DNA from: Bacillota bacterium
GTDB lineage: Bacteria; Bacillota; Clostridia; Oscillospirales; Acutalibacteraceae
Assembly (NCBI GenBank): GCA_023416955.1
Contig: JAEZGM010000047.1
Span: 1-64,000 of the forward strand
Length of the DNA: 64,000 nt
Reading direction: 5' to 3'
Shown here: positions 15,812 to 24,625 of the stretch, one piece after another
Numbering within the stretch: the stretch's first letter is position 1
Layout: each line of letters opens with the position of its first letter
The notes under the pieces: model-generated
What the model was told of the DNA's origin: nothing
The model's database searches: none
What the model saw: the letters and a program-made list of their open reading frames with translations, nothing else
Made by a program: the position numbers and the translations under genes

Positions 15812-17443
15812 TTAATACATGCCGCCCATGCCCGGGTCAGCCGGCATTGCAGGAGCCGCAGCAGGCTCTTTAATATCGGTCACAAGGGATTCTGTGGTCA
15901 GCACCATGATGGCCACGGAAGCCGCGTTCTGCAGCGCGGAACGGGTGACCTTAGTCGGGTCAACAATACCGAAGCCGAGCATATCGCCGTATTCCTCAGT
16001 CAGTGCGTTAAAACCATAGCCGATCTTATTGGATCTCTTAATATTTTCGACGATTACAGAACCTTCCAGACCTGCGTTGGCAGCAATCTGGCGGATAGGC
16101 TCTTCCAAAACTTTCAGCACAATTTTCGCGCCGGTTTTTTCGTCGCCTTCAGCTGTGTCAACAACAGCCTGAACGTCGTCGTATGCGTTGATGAGTGCAA
16201 CGCCGCCGCCCGCTACGATACCTTCCTCAACAGCCGCTTTGGTTGCAGCAAGAGCATCTTCAATGCGGAGCTTCTTTTCTTTCATTTCGATTTCAGTTGC
16301 AGCGCCGACCTTAATGACTGCTACACCGCCCGCGAGCTTTGCAAGACGCTCCTGCAGCTTTTCACGGTCAAAGTCGGAAGTTGTGGTTGCAATCTGGGAA
16401 CGAATCTGGTTCACTCTTGCGGTGATTTCAGATTTGTCGCCCATTCCGTCTACGATCACGGTATTTTCCTTGTCTACTTTGACCTGACGTGCATGGCCAA
16501 GCTGCTCAACGGTGGCATCTTTCAATTCCAGACCGAGTTCTTCGGAAATAACCTGGCCGCCGGTCAGAACAGCGATATCCTGAAGCATTTCTTTTCTTCT
16601 GTCGCCGAAGCCGGGTGCCTTTACGCCGACACAGTTAAAGGTGCCGCGCAGTTTGTTCAGAATCAGCGTGGTGAGCGCTTCGCCTTCAATATCTTCCGCA
16701 ACGATGACAAGCTTTTTGCCGGTCTTCAAAATTGTTTCAAGCAAAGGCAGAATTTCCTGAATATTGGAAATTTTCTTGTCCGTAATCAGAATATATGCGT
16801 CGTCGATGACAGCTTCCATCTTTTCGGTATCTGTAACCATGTAAGGAGAAATATATCCGCGGTCGAACATCATGCCTTCCACGACTTCGGAATATGTCTC
16901 AGCGGTCTTGGACTCTTCAACAGTGATGACGCCGTCCGCGGAAACCTTTTCCATAGCCTCGGCAATCAGTTTGCCAACAAATTCGTTGGAAGCGGAAATG
17001 GTTGCTACGCGGGCGATATCGTCGGAACCGTCCACTTTTTTGGAATGGTCGGACAGGGACTTCACAGCAGCGTCAACCGCCTTCTGTACACCCTTTTGCA
17101 GAATCATCGGGTTTGCGCCGGAGGTAACGTTCTTCATGCCCTCGCGAATCAGCGCCTGCGCGAGCAGTGTCGCTGTTGTAGTACCGTCGCCGGCAACATC
17201 GTTGGTCTTAATGGAAACTTCTTTTACCAGCTGTGCGCCCATGTTTTCGAAAGGATCGTCCAGCTCAACTTCCTTCGCGATGGTAACGCCGTCGTTCGTA
17301 ATCAGCGGAGCACCGAATTTTTTGTCAAGCACAACATTGCGGCCCTTCGGACCGAGTGTAATCTTAACGGTATCGGCGAGCTGATTAATGCCGCTTAAAA
17401 GAGCTTTTCTGGCATCTTCGCCATAAATAATCTGTTTTGCCAT
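15812..17443 (-). CDS. groEL: 60-kDa chaperonin GroEL
   Basis: ATP-driven folding chamber, double seven-membered ring with GroES lid. 543 residues with KFGAPLITNDGVTIAKEVEL, the nucleotide loop VAGDGTTTATLLAQAL and the flexible C-terminal Gly-Met tail (ending PGMGGMY). It follows groES by about 100 bases on the same strand and is controlled from the CIRCE promoter. Long open frames on the opposite strand here are shadows of its codon bias. Confidence 0.99.
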   Translation of the reverse strand: MAKQIIYGEDARKALLSGINQLADTVKITLGPKGRNVVLDKKFGAPLITNDGVTIAKEVELDDPFENMGAQLVKEVSIKTNDVAGDGTTTATLLAQALIREGMKNVTSGANPMILQKGVQKAVDAAVKSLSDHSKKVDGSDDIARVATISASNEFVGKLIAEAMEKVSADGVITVEESKTAETYSEVVEGMMFDRGYISPYMVTDTEKMEAVIDDAYILITDKKISNIQEILPLLETILKTGKKLVIVAEDIEGEALTTLILNKLRGTFNCVGVKAPGFGDRRKEMLQDIAVLTGGQVISEELGLELKDATVEQLGHARQVKVDKENTVIVDGMGDKSEITARVNQIRSQIATTTSDFDREKLQERLAKLAGGVAVIKVGAATEIEMKEKKLRIEDALAATKAAVEEGIVAGGGVALINAYDDVQAVVDTAEGDEKTGAKIVLKVLEEPIRQIAANAGLEGSVIVENIKRSNKIGYGFNALTEEYGDMLGFGIVDPTKVTRSALQNAASVAIMVLTTESLVTDIKEPAAAPAMPADPGMGGMY

Positions 17444-17542
17444 GTTAATTCCTCCAATTTGAATGATATATCGAATAAACTAAAAATTCAGAATTAAATC
17501 TTATCTGTTCATAAAAAAGCCGACGAGCTCTTAAAACAAGAT

Positions 17543-17827
17543 TTATTCGACAACAGCGAGAATGTCGCTCTGACGAACGATTGTATAATCTTCACCGTCG
17601 ATTTTAACTTCTGTACCGGAGTATTTGCTGGTAATGACTTTATCGCCGACCTTAACATACATCTCTACGTCTTTACCGTCAACAACGCCGCCCGGGCCAA
17701 CTTCGATTACGTCTGCAATCTGCGGTTTTTCCTTAGCAGCTCCGGCAAGAATAATGCCGCTCTTTGTGGTTTCTTCGGCTTCTTCCATTTTAATAAGAAC
17801 TCTGTCCAATAATGGTTTAATCGTCAT
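17543..17827 (-). CDS. groES: 10-kDa co-chaperonin GroES
   Basis: Lid of the GroEL chamber, 94 residues, ordinary length. Family blocks are MTIKPLLDRVLIKMEEAEETTKSGI (mobile loop region at about residues 15-30) and SKYSGTEVKIDGEDYTIVRQSDILA. First gene of the groES-groEL operon behind a CIRCE operator and a good GGAGGA ribosome site. Confidence 0.98.
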   Translation of the reverse strand: MTIKPLLDRVLIKMEEAEETTKSGIILAGAAKEKPQIADVIEVGPGGVVDGKDVEMYVKVGDKVITSKYSGTEVKIDGEDYTIVRQSDILAVVE

Positions 17828-17870
17828 AATATGTCCTCCTTAATAATTTTCAAAAATTATCAAATATTAC

Positions 17871-17897
17871 TTAGCACTCTTTACTCTTGAGTGCTAA
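17871..17897. promoter_or_regulatory. CIRCE operator (HrcA site)
   Basis: TTAGCACTC (17871-17879), 9-base spacer, GAGTGCTAA (17889-17897): a perfect 9-9-9 CIRCE. It lies just downstream of the groESL promoter and 44 bases before groES, the position at which HrcA blocks transcription until heat stress. Confidence 0.97.
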
Positions 17898-17901
17898 AAC
17901 T

Positions 17902-17930
17902 ATTTTAGCTACTTGTTGGTAAAAAATCAA
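17902..17930 (-). promoter_or_regulatory. groESL promoter
   Basis: Minus strand TTGATT (17925-17930), 17 bases, TAAAAT (17902-17907), immediately upstream of the CIRCE element so that the operator covers the start site. Confidence 0.8.
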
Positions 17931-17963
17931 TAGGTTTTCCAAGAAAAAATACAATTTAATAAA

Positions 17964-18887
17964 TTATTTACAATTATTTTGTATTCCCTCCGGAATCAGA
18001 AAACGCACAGTTTTTGCGAGTACCTGAAACGCAACACTGTCAACAAAGCAGCAGTCGCCGTCAAAGTTTGCGGCAATCGGTTTTCGGGCATCGACGCGCA
18101 TGCTTTTCCCCCGCCGGAACGTGACCAGCTCACGGAAAAGCGGAGATTCCAGATGCCTGCCCGCCTTATACACCTGCACAAGCGCAGGAATGCGGTACAG
18201 CGGCGGTTTTTTCACCAATAAGAAATCAAGCAAGCCGTCATTCGGCAGCGCCTGCGGCGCTCCGCAGTATCCGCCGCCGTAATATCTTCCGCTTCCCGCA
18301 AGGGCAAACAAATAAGTACCCTCAAAAATTTGATCGCCGTCAATCGTCACCTTCAGATTTTCTCCCATTTTCCCCAGCAGCACTTTCACAAGTGCCAGGT
18401 TATAGGCAGCCGGCCCGCTGACAAAGGGAACATTCTTGAATTTCATCATTTCGTAGGCGACTTTTGCGTCTAATCCCATAGAACACATATTGATAGACAA
18501 ATTCCCATCGGACTCAATCATATCCACCCACTGAGATTTCGCGTTTAGTTGCCTTGCAGGGGATAAAAACTCTTCCATCTGCCCATATGTTTTAACATAA
18601 TCATTCCCGGAACCGCATGGGACAACGCCTACTTCCACGTTTTCCAGTCCTACCGCGCCCGCGGCTACTTCACTGAGCGTGCCGTCGCCGCCGAAGGCAA
18701 AAATGCGCACAGCATCCCCCTTGTCACCGTGCTGCCGTGTCAGCTCGGTCGCCTGCCTGGGCTGTGCCGTAACATGACACATATACTCAATCCCCTGCTG
18801 GCGAAAGTAATCCTGAAACAGCGGCAGCACCGTCTGATAAGGATTTGTCTTTCCTGCCGCGGGATTTACAATGAAAACATACCGCAT
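17964..18887 (-). CDS. Diacylglycerol kinase-family lipid kinase
   Basis: Member of the DagK/YegS/BmrU family, 307 residues, cytosolic or membrane-peripheral. It has the glycine-rich nucleotide motif FGGDGTLSEVAAG and the following PCGSGNDYVKTYG. Predicted to phosphorylate diacylglycerol or a related lipid with ATP; the exact substrate cannot be fixed by eye. It has its own spacing from the methyltransferase gene upstream (49 bases) and runs toward groESL. Confidence 0.88.
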   Translation of the reverse strand: MRYVFIVNPAAGKTNPYQTVLPLFQDYFRQQGIEYMCHVTAQPRQATELTRQHGDKGDAVRIFAFGGDGTLSEVAAGAVGLENVEVGVVPCGSGNDYVKTYGQMEEFLSPARQLNAKSQWVDMIESDGNLSINMCSMGLDAKVAYEMMKFKNVPFVSGPAAYNLALVKVLLGKMGENLKVTIDGDQIFEGTYLFALAGSGRYYGGGYCGAPQALPNDGLLDFLLVKKPPLYRIPALVQVYKAGRHLESPLFRELVTFRRGKSMRVDARKPIAANFDGDCCFVDSVAFQVLAKTVRFLIPEGIQNNCK

Positions 18888-18936
18888 TGTTTTGTTCTCC
18901 CGTACTCTCCTCGTATTCTGCCCACTATTCGGATAT

Positions 18937-20055
18937 TTATTTAAAGAACATATAATACTGGCACTTAATCATGCCGTTATAAAGCTTTCTCCGACGGTCT
19001 GCTTTGCGTCCGAAGCAGTCTTCAAAGGTTTCATCGGGACTGATCACGCCATAGCTCCAGCCGTGCCTGCGCTCAAAGACATTTCCCATTGTGCTGTAAA
19101 GTTCTTCGGCCTGACGGGCATCGAGAAGCCGCTCACCGTAAGGGGGATTGCAGATTACGCAGCCATATTCGCCTTCCGGCTGGAACTGCTCTATGGAACG
19201 CTTCTCCGCGCGAATATTGGCAATGACGCCGGCCTTGCGCGCATTTTCAAGAGTCAGCGAAACCGCGGCGCCGTCAATGTCGTAACCATGCCCTGTAAAC
19301 GTGGAATCCCGGCGAACCAGATCCTGTGCACGCGCCTTTTCCCGCTGCCAGACACTCCTGTCAACGGTACTCCAGCTTTCCGCGGAAAAATGCCGCTGTA
19401 AGCCGGGCGCGATATTCAACGCGTATAGAGCCGCCTCAATCAGAATGGTTCCGGAACCGCAGAACGGGTCAATAAAATTAGCGTCCCTGCGCACCCGGGA
19501 CAAATACACCATGGCCGCGGCCAGTGTTTCCTTAATCGGCGCTTCCGTGGAGTTTGCCCGGTAACCGCGTTTATGCAGGCCCGCGCCGGAGGTATCAATC
19601 ATAATACTGACCTGGTCTTTCATAATCAGAAACTGAATCTGAACCAAAGCGCCGGACTCTTCAAACCAGTTGACCTGATATTTTGATTTCAGTCGTTCTA
19701 CAACGGCTTTCTTTATGATGGACTGGCAATCGGGAATACTGGCGAGCTTTGAGTTCAGGCTTCTTCCCTTTACCGGAAACGCATCGTTTTTCTGAATCCA
19801 GCGTTCCCAAGGCAGCGCTTTTACCTGCTGGAACAATTCCTCGAAGTTCCGAGCCTGAAATGACCCCAGTTGGATTAGGACTCTTTCAGAATAGCGGGAG
19901 TTGAGGTTGGCACGGGCAAGCATAGTATCGGAGCCGTCGAAAAGCACGCGCCCGTTCTGCGGCTCCACATTCTTTGCTTCCATCATTTTCAGTTCGTCGG
20001 CTACAAGGCCTTCTATCCCCAATAGGCAGGGGCAAACCAATTTAAAATCTTCCAT
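18937..20055 (-). CDS. THUMP-domain 23S rRNA methyltransferase-like protein
   Basis: Class I SAM-dependent RNA methyltransferase with an N-terminal THUMP domain (about residues 1-155) and an UPF0020 catalytic domain: FIDPFCGSGTILIEAALYA for SAM binding and the catalytic NPPY box in VICNPPYGERLLD. 372 residues, equivalent to the first half of E. coli RlmL/RlmKL (m2G2445 of 23S rRNA). The second methyltransferase half of RlmKL is absent, as usual in Firmicutes. The precise modified base is inference. Confidence 0.88.
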   Translation of the reverse strand: MEDFKLVCPCLLGIEGLVADELKMMEAKNVEPQNGRVLFDGSDTMLARANLNSRYSERVLIQLGSFQARNFEELFQQVKALPWERWIQKNDAFPVKGRSLNSKLASIPDCQSIIKKAVVERLKSKYQVNWFEESGALVQIQFLIMKDQVSIMIDTSGAGLHKRGYRANSTEAPIKETLAAAMVYLSRVRRDANFIDPFCGSGTILIEAALYALNIAPGLQRHFSAESWSTVDRSVWQREKARAQDLVRRDSTFTGHGYDIDGAAVSLTLENARKAGVIANIRAEKRSIEQFQPEGEYGCVICNPPYGERLLDARQAEELYSTMGNVFERRHGWSYGVISPDETFEDCFGRKADRRRKLYNGMIKCQYYMFFK

Positions 20056-20073
20056 ATTTTCTCCAAAACAAAT

Positions 20074-20094
20074 GGGGCTGCGTACAACAGCCCC
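20074..20094 (-). terminator. Probable hpf terminator
   Basis: GGGGCTG (20074-20080) pairs with CAGCCCC (20088-20094); the minus strand continues ATTTGTTTT. It lies between hpf and the methyltransferase start. Confidence 0.6.
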
Positions 20095-20161
20095 AAAGAT
20101 TTATAGGTAACTAATCTATCAGGCACCTTACACATGCAAAGGCGGGTGCGGCAATATTCTA

Positions 20162-20701
20162 TTATTCCATATCGGGTTCCAATAATCCGTAGTTTCCGTC
20201 TTTCCGCTTATAAACCACATTAATTTCATTGGTTTGCTCATCACGAAACATAAAAAACTGGTGTCCCAACATGTTCATTTGCAGGATAGCCTCTTCCACA
20301 CTGAGCGGCTTTACAAAAAAGTGCTTTGTACGAACGATTTTATACTCTTCCGAAACATCTTCTTCCGTTGAGTGCAGGTAATCCTCTACATATTCATCCA
20401 GCGCAACGGAGTGAATCTGTTTTTCCAGCCTGTTCTTATTTTTGCGGATCTGGCGGCCAAGCGAACTGATGACTTGATCAAGCGCATCGTTCATCTCAAA
20501 ATCAGTTGACTCCGCACGGAAGATCATTCCCTGTGACCAAATGGTTATTTCAACGGTCTGGCGGTTTCGTTCCAAGGTAACTACAACGTTGGCCTCGGCG
20601 TCTTCATCAAATATTCTGTCAAAACGCGATAACTTCTTTTGCGCAAGCTCTTTAAAATTATCTCTTAAATTCACTTTTCTGCCTGAAATCGTAACTTTCA
20701 T
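20162..20701 (-). CDS. hpf: Long-form ribosome hibernation promoting factor
   Basis: Binds the 30S decoding region in slow growth and dimerises ribosomes into 100S particles. The 179 residues contain the N-terminal HPF/YfiA domain (about 1-100, starting MKVTISGRKVNLRDNFKELA) joined by an acidic linker to the C-terminal dimerisation domain (about 122-179, HFFVKPLSVEEAILQMNMLG... VVYKRKDGNYGLLEP). Single gene with its own terminator. Confidence 0.96.
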   Translation of the reverse strand: MKVTISGRKVNLRDNFKELAQKKLSRFDRIFDEDAEANVVVTLERNRQTVEITIWSQGMIFRAESTDFEMNDALDQVISSLGRQIRKNKNRLEKQIHSVALDEYVEDYLHSTEEDVSEEYKIVRTKHFFVKPLSVEEAILQMNMLGHQFFMFRDEQTNEINVVYKRKDGNYGLLEPDME

Positions 20702-20799
20702 GCCAACATCTCCTTGTAATATAGAATAGATAGATATTTGTGAGATCTGTCCACCTATAATATATCATAATTCCCAAAGAAATACCAGACCTTGCGTAA

Positions 20800-21642
20800 T
20801 TAAATGGTTATATTTCCGTGACGCGTTACATGGCAGCCCACATTCACGGCGACAGGCAGGCCCGCGATATGGGTTGCAAACTGCTCAATATTAACAGCGA
20901 GCGCGGTCGTTTCGCCGCCAAAGCCCTGAGGGCCGATATTCAGCTGATTAACGGCTTCGAGCATACGTGCCTCCAGTTCAGCGTAAAACGGGTCGCCGTT
21001 CGGCTGCGACACCGGGCGGCAAAGCGCCTTTTTGGCAAGCTGCGCACACTTTTCAAAATCGCCGCCGATGCCGACACCCAGTACAATCGGAGGGCATGGA
21101 TTGCTGCCCGCGATGCGTACGGTTTCGGTCACGAAATCGATGATGTCCTGCTCACTGGCGGACGGCGTAAACATTTTAATCCGGCTCATGTTCTCGCTGC
21201 CAAAGCCCTTCGGTGCCACAGTCAGCGAAATTCGTTCACCCGGTACCAGACGGGTGTGGAGCACGGCGGGAGTGTTATCCCCGGAGTTTACACGCCGCAG
21301 CGGGTCGGAAACGACGGAACAGCGGAGCAGGCCTTCCTCATATCCTTGCCGTACGCCCTCGTTGACCGCGTCTTCAAAAAAGCCGCCCGTAATATGAACT
21401 TCCTGCCCGACTTCGGCAAAAATAACCGCCATGCCGGTATCCTGGCAGACGGGTATTTTCAGATCGCGCGCCGCATCCATATTTGCACACAGGTCTGACA
21501 AAATTGCTTTTCCAATCTGAGAAGTCTCTGTTTGTGCGGCGGCATTGATTTTATGTTCCAAGTCAGCAGGTAAGACGCGGTTTGTTTCCACACAGAGCCG
21601 CTTTATCGCTTCTGTAATTTGTGAAGCATCAATTTCCCGCAT
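20800..21642 (-). CDS. Class I fumarate hydratase alpha subunit (orphan)
   Basis: Iron-sulfur hydratase subunit of the FumA/TtdA N-terminal type, 280 residues. Probable cluster cysteines lie in VCQDTGMAVIF, in the FEKCAQLAKKAL region and in NVGCHVTRHG at the C-terminus. The two-subunit fumarase or tartrate dehydratase needs a beta subunit, usually encoded directly downstream; here the next gene is hpf and no beta subunit is present in the window. It starts 4 bases after an amidohydrolase gene, so the two are translationally coupled. Substrate could be fumarate/malate, tartrate or another hydroxydicarboxylate. Confidence 0.87.
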   Translation of the reverse strand: MREIDASQITEAIKRLCVETNRVLPADLEHKINAAAQTETSQIGKAILSDLCANMDAARDLKIPVCQDTGMAVIFAEVGQEVHITGGFFEDAVNEGVRQGYEEGLLRCSVVSDPLRRVNSGDNTPAVLHTRLVPGERISLTVAPKGFGSENMSRIKMFTPSASEQDIIDFVTETVRIAGSNPCPPIVLGVGIGGDFEKCAQLAKKALCRPVSQPNGDPFYAELEARMLEAVNQLNIGPQGFGGETTALAVNIEQFATHIAGLPVAVNVGCHVTRHGNITI

Positions 21643-21646
21643 ACAC

Positions 21647-22807
21647 TCACCTCTTTGCTACAATTTTACCGGACGCGATTACAAGCCGCGGCTTTGAGGT
21701 CATTGCCAACGGGTCGGTGTCAAACACAACGAGATCAGCGTCTTTCCCGGCTTCAATGGAGCCGACACGGGAATCAATTCCGCAGATCACGGCGGGATAA
21801 ATAGTAATTGCTTTCAGCGCTTCTTCCGCGGCCATTCCCTCTCTTACGGCAAGGCCGGCACAGGTGGGCAGATATTGCAGAGGAATGACCGGGTGGTCGG
21901 TCACGATTGCCGTCGGAACGCCCTTCGCGTTTAATATACCGGCGTTAGCGGGCGTCAGATTATGGAGCTCCGGCTTGGAGCGGTCTGTGAGGAACGGCCC
22001 GGCCAAAACGCGCGTCCCCTCTTTTTTCAGTCCGTCGGCAATCAGGTAGCCTTCCGTTCCGTGAACAATGACATAATTCAGCTGAAATTCCTTCGCGATA
22101 CGAATTGCGGTGTAAATATCATCCGCACGGTGCGCATGGAAATGAACTTCGATTTCACCCTTCAGCGCGGGAATCAGCGCTTCCGCTTTCATATCGTATT
22201 CCGGCGGGTCAATATCCTCATCGGACTGCGCGTGTTCCGTATCCTGCATATAGCGCTGCGCCTTAAATAATTCCTCGCGAATCAGCGCAGCAGTCGCCAT
22301 ACGCGTAGTGGGTGCCTGACTTTTTCCGTGATAGACGGATTTCGGATTTTCGCCCAGAGCCATTTTCATAGCAACCGGCGCTTTTACGATCATTTCGTCA
22401 ATGCAGGTTCCATACGTTTTGATCGCGGCAAGCTGGCCGCTGATTGGATTGGCGCTTCCGGGGCCGGTTACTACCGTTGTCACGCCGGCTTCCAGTGCCT
22501 CGGTAAAACAGCGGTCCATTGGGTTGATCGCATCGATTCCGCGCAGCTGCGGAGTAACAGGGTCGGTTTCTTCATTCAGATCATCGCCCTCGAAGCCAAG
22601 GCTGTCCTCACACATACCCAGATGCGTGTGCGCGTCGATAAAACCCGGGTACACGCCCGCGCCGTGAACGTCAACAAGTTCCTCCTCAGTCGCGGGGAGT
22701 TTGTCCATGCTGCCTAAGGCGGAAATTTTGCCTTCTTCTATTTGAATCCATCCGTTGGGAATCACGTCGGATGCCATAGTATAAATCTTAGCGTTAATGA
22801 TGTACAT
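21647..22807 (-). CDS. Metal-dependent amidohydrolase
   Basis: Amidohydrolase-superfamily TIM-barrel enzyme, 386 residues. The metal ligands appear as HTH in FIDAHTHLGM, further His in EVHFHAHRADD and VIVHGTEG, and the catalytic Asp in VTDHPVIPLQ. The N- and C-terminal beta-sandwich strands (MYIINAKIYTM and the closing DADLVVFDTDP-ASGKIV) fit the imidazolonepropionase/dihydroorotase-like group. The substrate is not evident. It precedes the fumarase alpha subunit by 4 bases. Confidence 0.87.
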   Translation of the reverse strand: MYIINAKIYTMASDVIPNGWIQIEEGKISALGSMDKLPATEEELVDVHGAGVYPGFIDAHTHLGMCEDSLGFEGDDLNEETDPVTPQLRGIDAINPMDRCFTEALEAGVTTVVTGPGSANPISGQLAAIKTYGTCIDEMIVKAPVAMKMALGENPKSVYHGKSQAPTTRMATAALIREELFKAQRYMQDTEHAQSDEDIDPPEYDMKAEALIPALKGEIEVHFHAHRADDIYTAIRIAKEFQLNYVIVHGTEGYLIADGLKKEGTRVLAGPFLTDRSKPELHNLTPANAGILNAKGVPTAIVTDHPVIPLQYLPTCAGLAVREGMAAEEALKAITIYPAVICGIDSRVGSIEAGKDADLVVFDTDPLAMTSKPRLVIASGKIVAKR

Positions 22808-22830
22808 GTTTTGACCATCCCTTCACTGCC

Positions 22831-22857
22831 AAGTTTGAAAACATGTTTTTCAAACTT
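22831..22857. promoter_or_regulatory. Palindrome upstream of amidohydrolase
   Basis: AAGTTTGAAA and TTTCAAACTT flank a short centre (AACATGTT-like). It lies 24 bases upstream of the amidohydrolase start. A close relative of the core (TTTGAAAGCACGTTTTCAAA) occurs at 46485-46504. Could be an operator; function unknown. Confidence 0.4.
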
Positions 22858-22885
22858 CCTCCAGCATCTCACAAGTACGAAGTAA

Positions 22886-22913
22886 AATAGCGGAGTGCGT
22901 GCACTCCGCTATT
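22886..22913 (-). terminator. Terminator of the yab cluster
   Basis: AATAGCGGAGTGC pairs perfectly with GCACTCCGCTATT around two bases. It starts 5 bases after the yabR stop codon on the minus strand and continues into TTACTT. Confidence 0.85.
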
Positions 22914-22918
22914 GCTGT

Positions 22919-23362
22919 TTACCTGTTGGGGTTCGAATTGCCATGTTTCACAAACCCGCCGCGTTTGGAATCAAGTCCTTTTTTCAAGTCAGACATTTTC
23001 TCGTCGCTGGTCTGCTTGAATTTAGACATCATGTCCTCAAAACTGGCAGATTCATTTTTTCTTGCCTGCCACTCGAAATTGCCCGGCCGCGTAGCCGCAG
23101 GAGCAGGCGCATTGCTTCTTGACGGAGGCGGTACCGCTTTTTTCATTGACAGGCTTACCTTGCCGTCTTCGCTGATACTCATGATTTTTACTTTGACGGT
23201 TTGATTTTCCGTAACAAAATCACGAATTTCCTTAACAAAAGTGGGTGCCACTTCTGAAATATGTACCATACCGGTTTTTCCGCCCGGCAACTCCACAAAA
23301 GCACCGAATTTAGTAATCCCTGTTACTTTGCCTTCCAGAACTGTTCCTACCTCAAGCTGCAT
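22919..23362 (-). CDS. yabR: S1-domain RNA-binding protein (YabR-like)
   Basis: 147-residue protein: one S1 domain (about residues 3-75; VGTVLEGKVTGITKFGAFVE and KTGMVHISEVA) followed by a Pro/Arg/Ser-rich flexible tail. In B. subtilis yabR closes the same yabM-to-yabR block. Likely binds RNA or ribosomes; a precise role is not established. It lies 33 bases after the divIC stop. Confidence 0.9.
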   Translation of the reverse strand: MQLEVGTVLEGKVTGITKFGAFVELPGGKTGMVHISEVAPTFVKEIRDFVTENQTVKVKIMSISEDGKVSLSMKKAVPPPSRSNAPAPAATRPGNFEWQARKNESASFEDMMSKFKQTSDEKMSDLKKGLDSKRGGFVKHGNSNPNR

Positions 23363-23395
23363 ATGTATGCAATATCCCCCTTAAAATTCGAGCCA

Positions 23396-23698
23396 TTAGT
23401 TACCGGCTATATTTACAAAAACACGCTCACCCGGTTTCGCCATATGAAGCGATTCACGTGCGACCCGCTCCATATAATCGTTACTCGCGTTGGCACCCGT
23501 GCTCAAAGCATGTTTAATGTCTTCATTCTTTATTTCCTGAATCTGTATTTTCTGTTGGACAGCCGCCAGTTCCTGACGTTTTTGACTAATTTGAACCTGC
23601 TGATTTACAAGCGCAACAACAGTATAAGCCGCAAAAGCAAAAATAGCAATACGCAACAAGAAACTGCCCTTATGTTTTTTTCGTTTGATGACTTTCAT
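23396..23698 (-). CDS. divIC: Septum formation initiator (DivIC/FtsB family)
   Basis: Bitopic division protein, 100 residues: a basic cytosolic start (MKVIKRKKHKG), one transmembrane helix (about 13-30) and an extracytoplasmic coiled coil (about 32-65) with the conserved RVARESLHMAKPGE-type C-terminus. It works with FtsL/DivIB at the septum. Its start overlaps yabQ by 29 bases. Position between yabQ and yabR matches B. subtilis divIC. Confidence 0.92.
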   Translation of the reverse strand: MKVIKRKKHKGSFLLRIAIFAFAAYTVVALVNQQVQISQKRQELAAVQQKIQIQEIKNEDIKHALSTGANASNDYMERVARESLHMAKPGERVFVNIAGN

Positions 23699-24257
23699 TT
23701 TTCAGCACCGGCCCTCTCCGTTTTGCTGTTTTCCTACCCTTCGGGGATTTCTTTTTCTTTTTTCCTATCGGTTTACTGTTGTTCTGATTATACACTATTT
23801 GTCTGCGCTCTTTCAAGCGTTTTCTCTGATTTCCGGCGGCAATTTTAATATTTTTGCACAGAATTTCTATTCTTCGGTGTATCCATCGAAAAAATTTCCG
23901 AAAAACACGTTTTACCGGGTAAATCAGGTATTTATGAAGAACGTTTGTGACGAACCGAAAAACCTGAATTGTCACCATGCCCACAGTCAAGAAATAGAGG
24001 CAGCAGCCGATTATTTCCCCACACAGAATATAAAAACGGACTTCCCCATAGCTCACGCCGAGCGAGAGCAGAAATGTAACAAATGCCGCGCAAACCATAT
24101 AAAACAGATCCTGAAAAAATACCGCTCGCTTTTCCGGGCGCAGCACTGTGCGGTAAATACGGAAAATATCATAAAATGCACCAAGCAGCACGCCGACAAT
24201 AATAGAAATCGCAAAACCCTGTATCTGTGAATTAAAAGAAGAATACAATGGGCTCAC
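23670..24257 (-). CDS. yabQ: Spore cortex biosynthesis protein YabQ
   Basis: Membrane protein of the forespore outer membrane required for cortex formation; 195 residues. About four hydrophobic segments fall in residues 10-115, with FAISIIVGVLLGAFYDIFRI as the family start, followed by a long, very basic tail (Lys/Arg-rich from residue 120). The frame opens at GTG 24257, only 3 bases after yabP; a TTG three codons later (24248) has better spacing from GGGAG and may be the true start. Expected to be expressed in sporulation under sigma-E. Confidence 0.9.
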   Translation of the reverse strand: MSPLYSSFNSQIQGFAISIIVGVLLGAFYDIFRIYRTVLRPEKRAVFFQDLFYMVCAAFVTFLLSLGVSYGEVRFYILCGEIIGCCLYFLTVGMVTIQVFRFVTNVLHKYLIYPVKRVFRKFFRWIHRRIEILCKNIKIAAGNQRKRLKERRQIVYNQNNSKPIGKKKKKSPKGRKTAKRRGPVLKNESHQTKKT

Positions 24258-24260
24258 TCC

Positions 24261-24539
24261 CTATTTGAACAGCCTTGAAAGAAAGCCGGCGGAGGGCCTG
24301 TTGTCAGAATAGGTCATGGAAGTGATTTCCCCCGCCAGATTGAGCTCCCCCGTTTCAACGTTCAGCTTATTGATTTTCAGCTGTGCACCGTGGATAACCA
24401 GCTCCCCCAGATCGGTATAGGCAACAATAGTCTGTTCATCGAAGCTGTCTACATTTGAGACACCCGTGGCGGTAAGCGTTTTTCTGTTTTCAACGATCAG
24501 GCTGTGGGGTACTTTCACAGCTTTTTTTTCTTCAGTCAT
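24261..24539 (-). CDS. yabP: Sporulation protein YabP
   Basis: 92-residue YabP-family protein needed for spore cortex formation in B. subtilis, where it is sigma-E dependent. Typical blocks are PHSLIVENRKTLTATGVSNV, DSFDEQTIVAYTDLGELVI and LNLAGEITSMTY. GGAGGTAG precedes the ATG. Directly followed by yabQ. Confidence 0.94.
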   Translation of the reverse strand: MTEEKKAVKVPHSLIVENRKTLTATGVSNVDSFDEQTIVAYTDLGELVIHGAQLKINKLNVETGELNLAGEITSMTYSDNRPSAGFLSRLFK

Positions 24540-24625
24540 CTCAACTACCTCCTACCTGTTCATACCTAATTTGTATGCGGCAGGAGGGGGACATATACTA
24601 GGGCTTTTTTATTTATAAATAGGAC

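Noticed and set aside
16493..17398. 301-codon plus-strand open frame opposite groEL
   Set aside because: Lies wholly inside groEL in antisense; no ribosome site or protein-like composition. It is produced by the codon bias of groEL.
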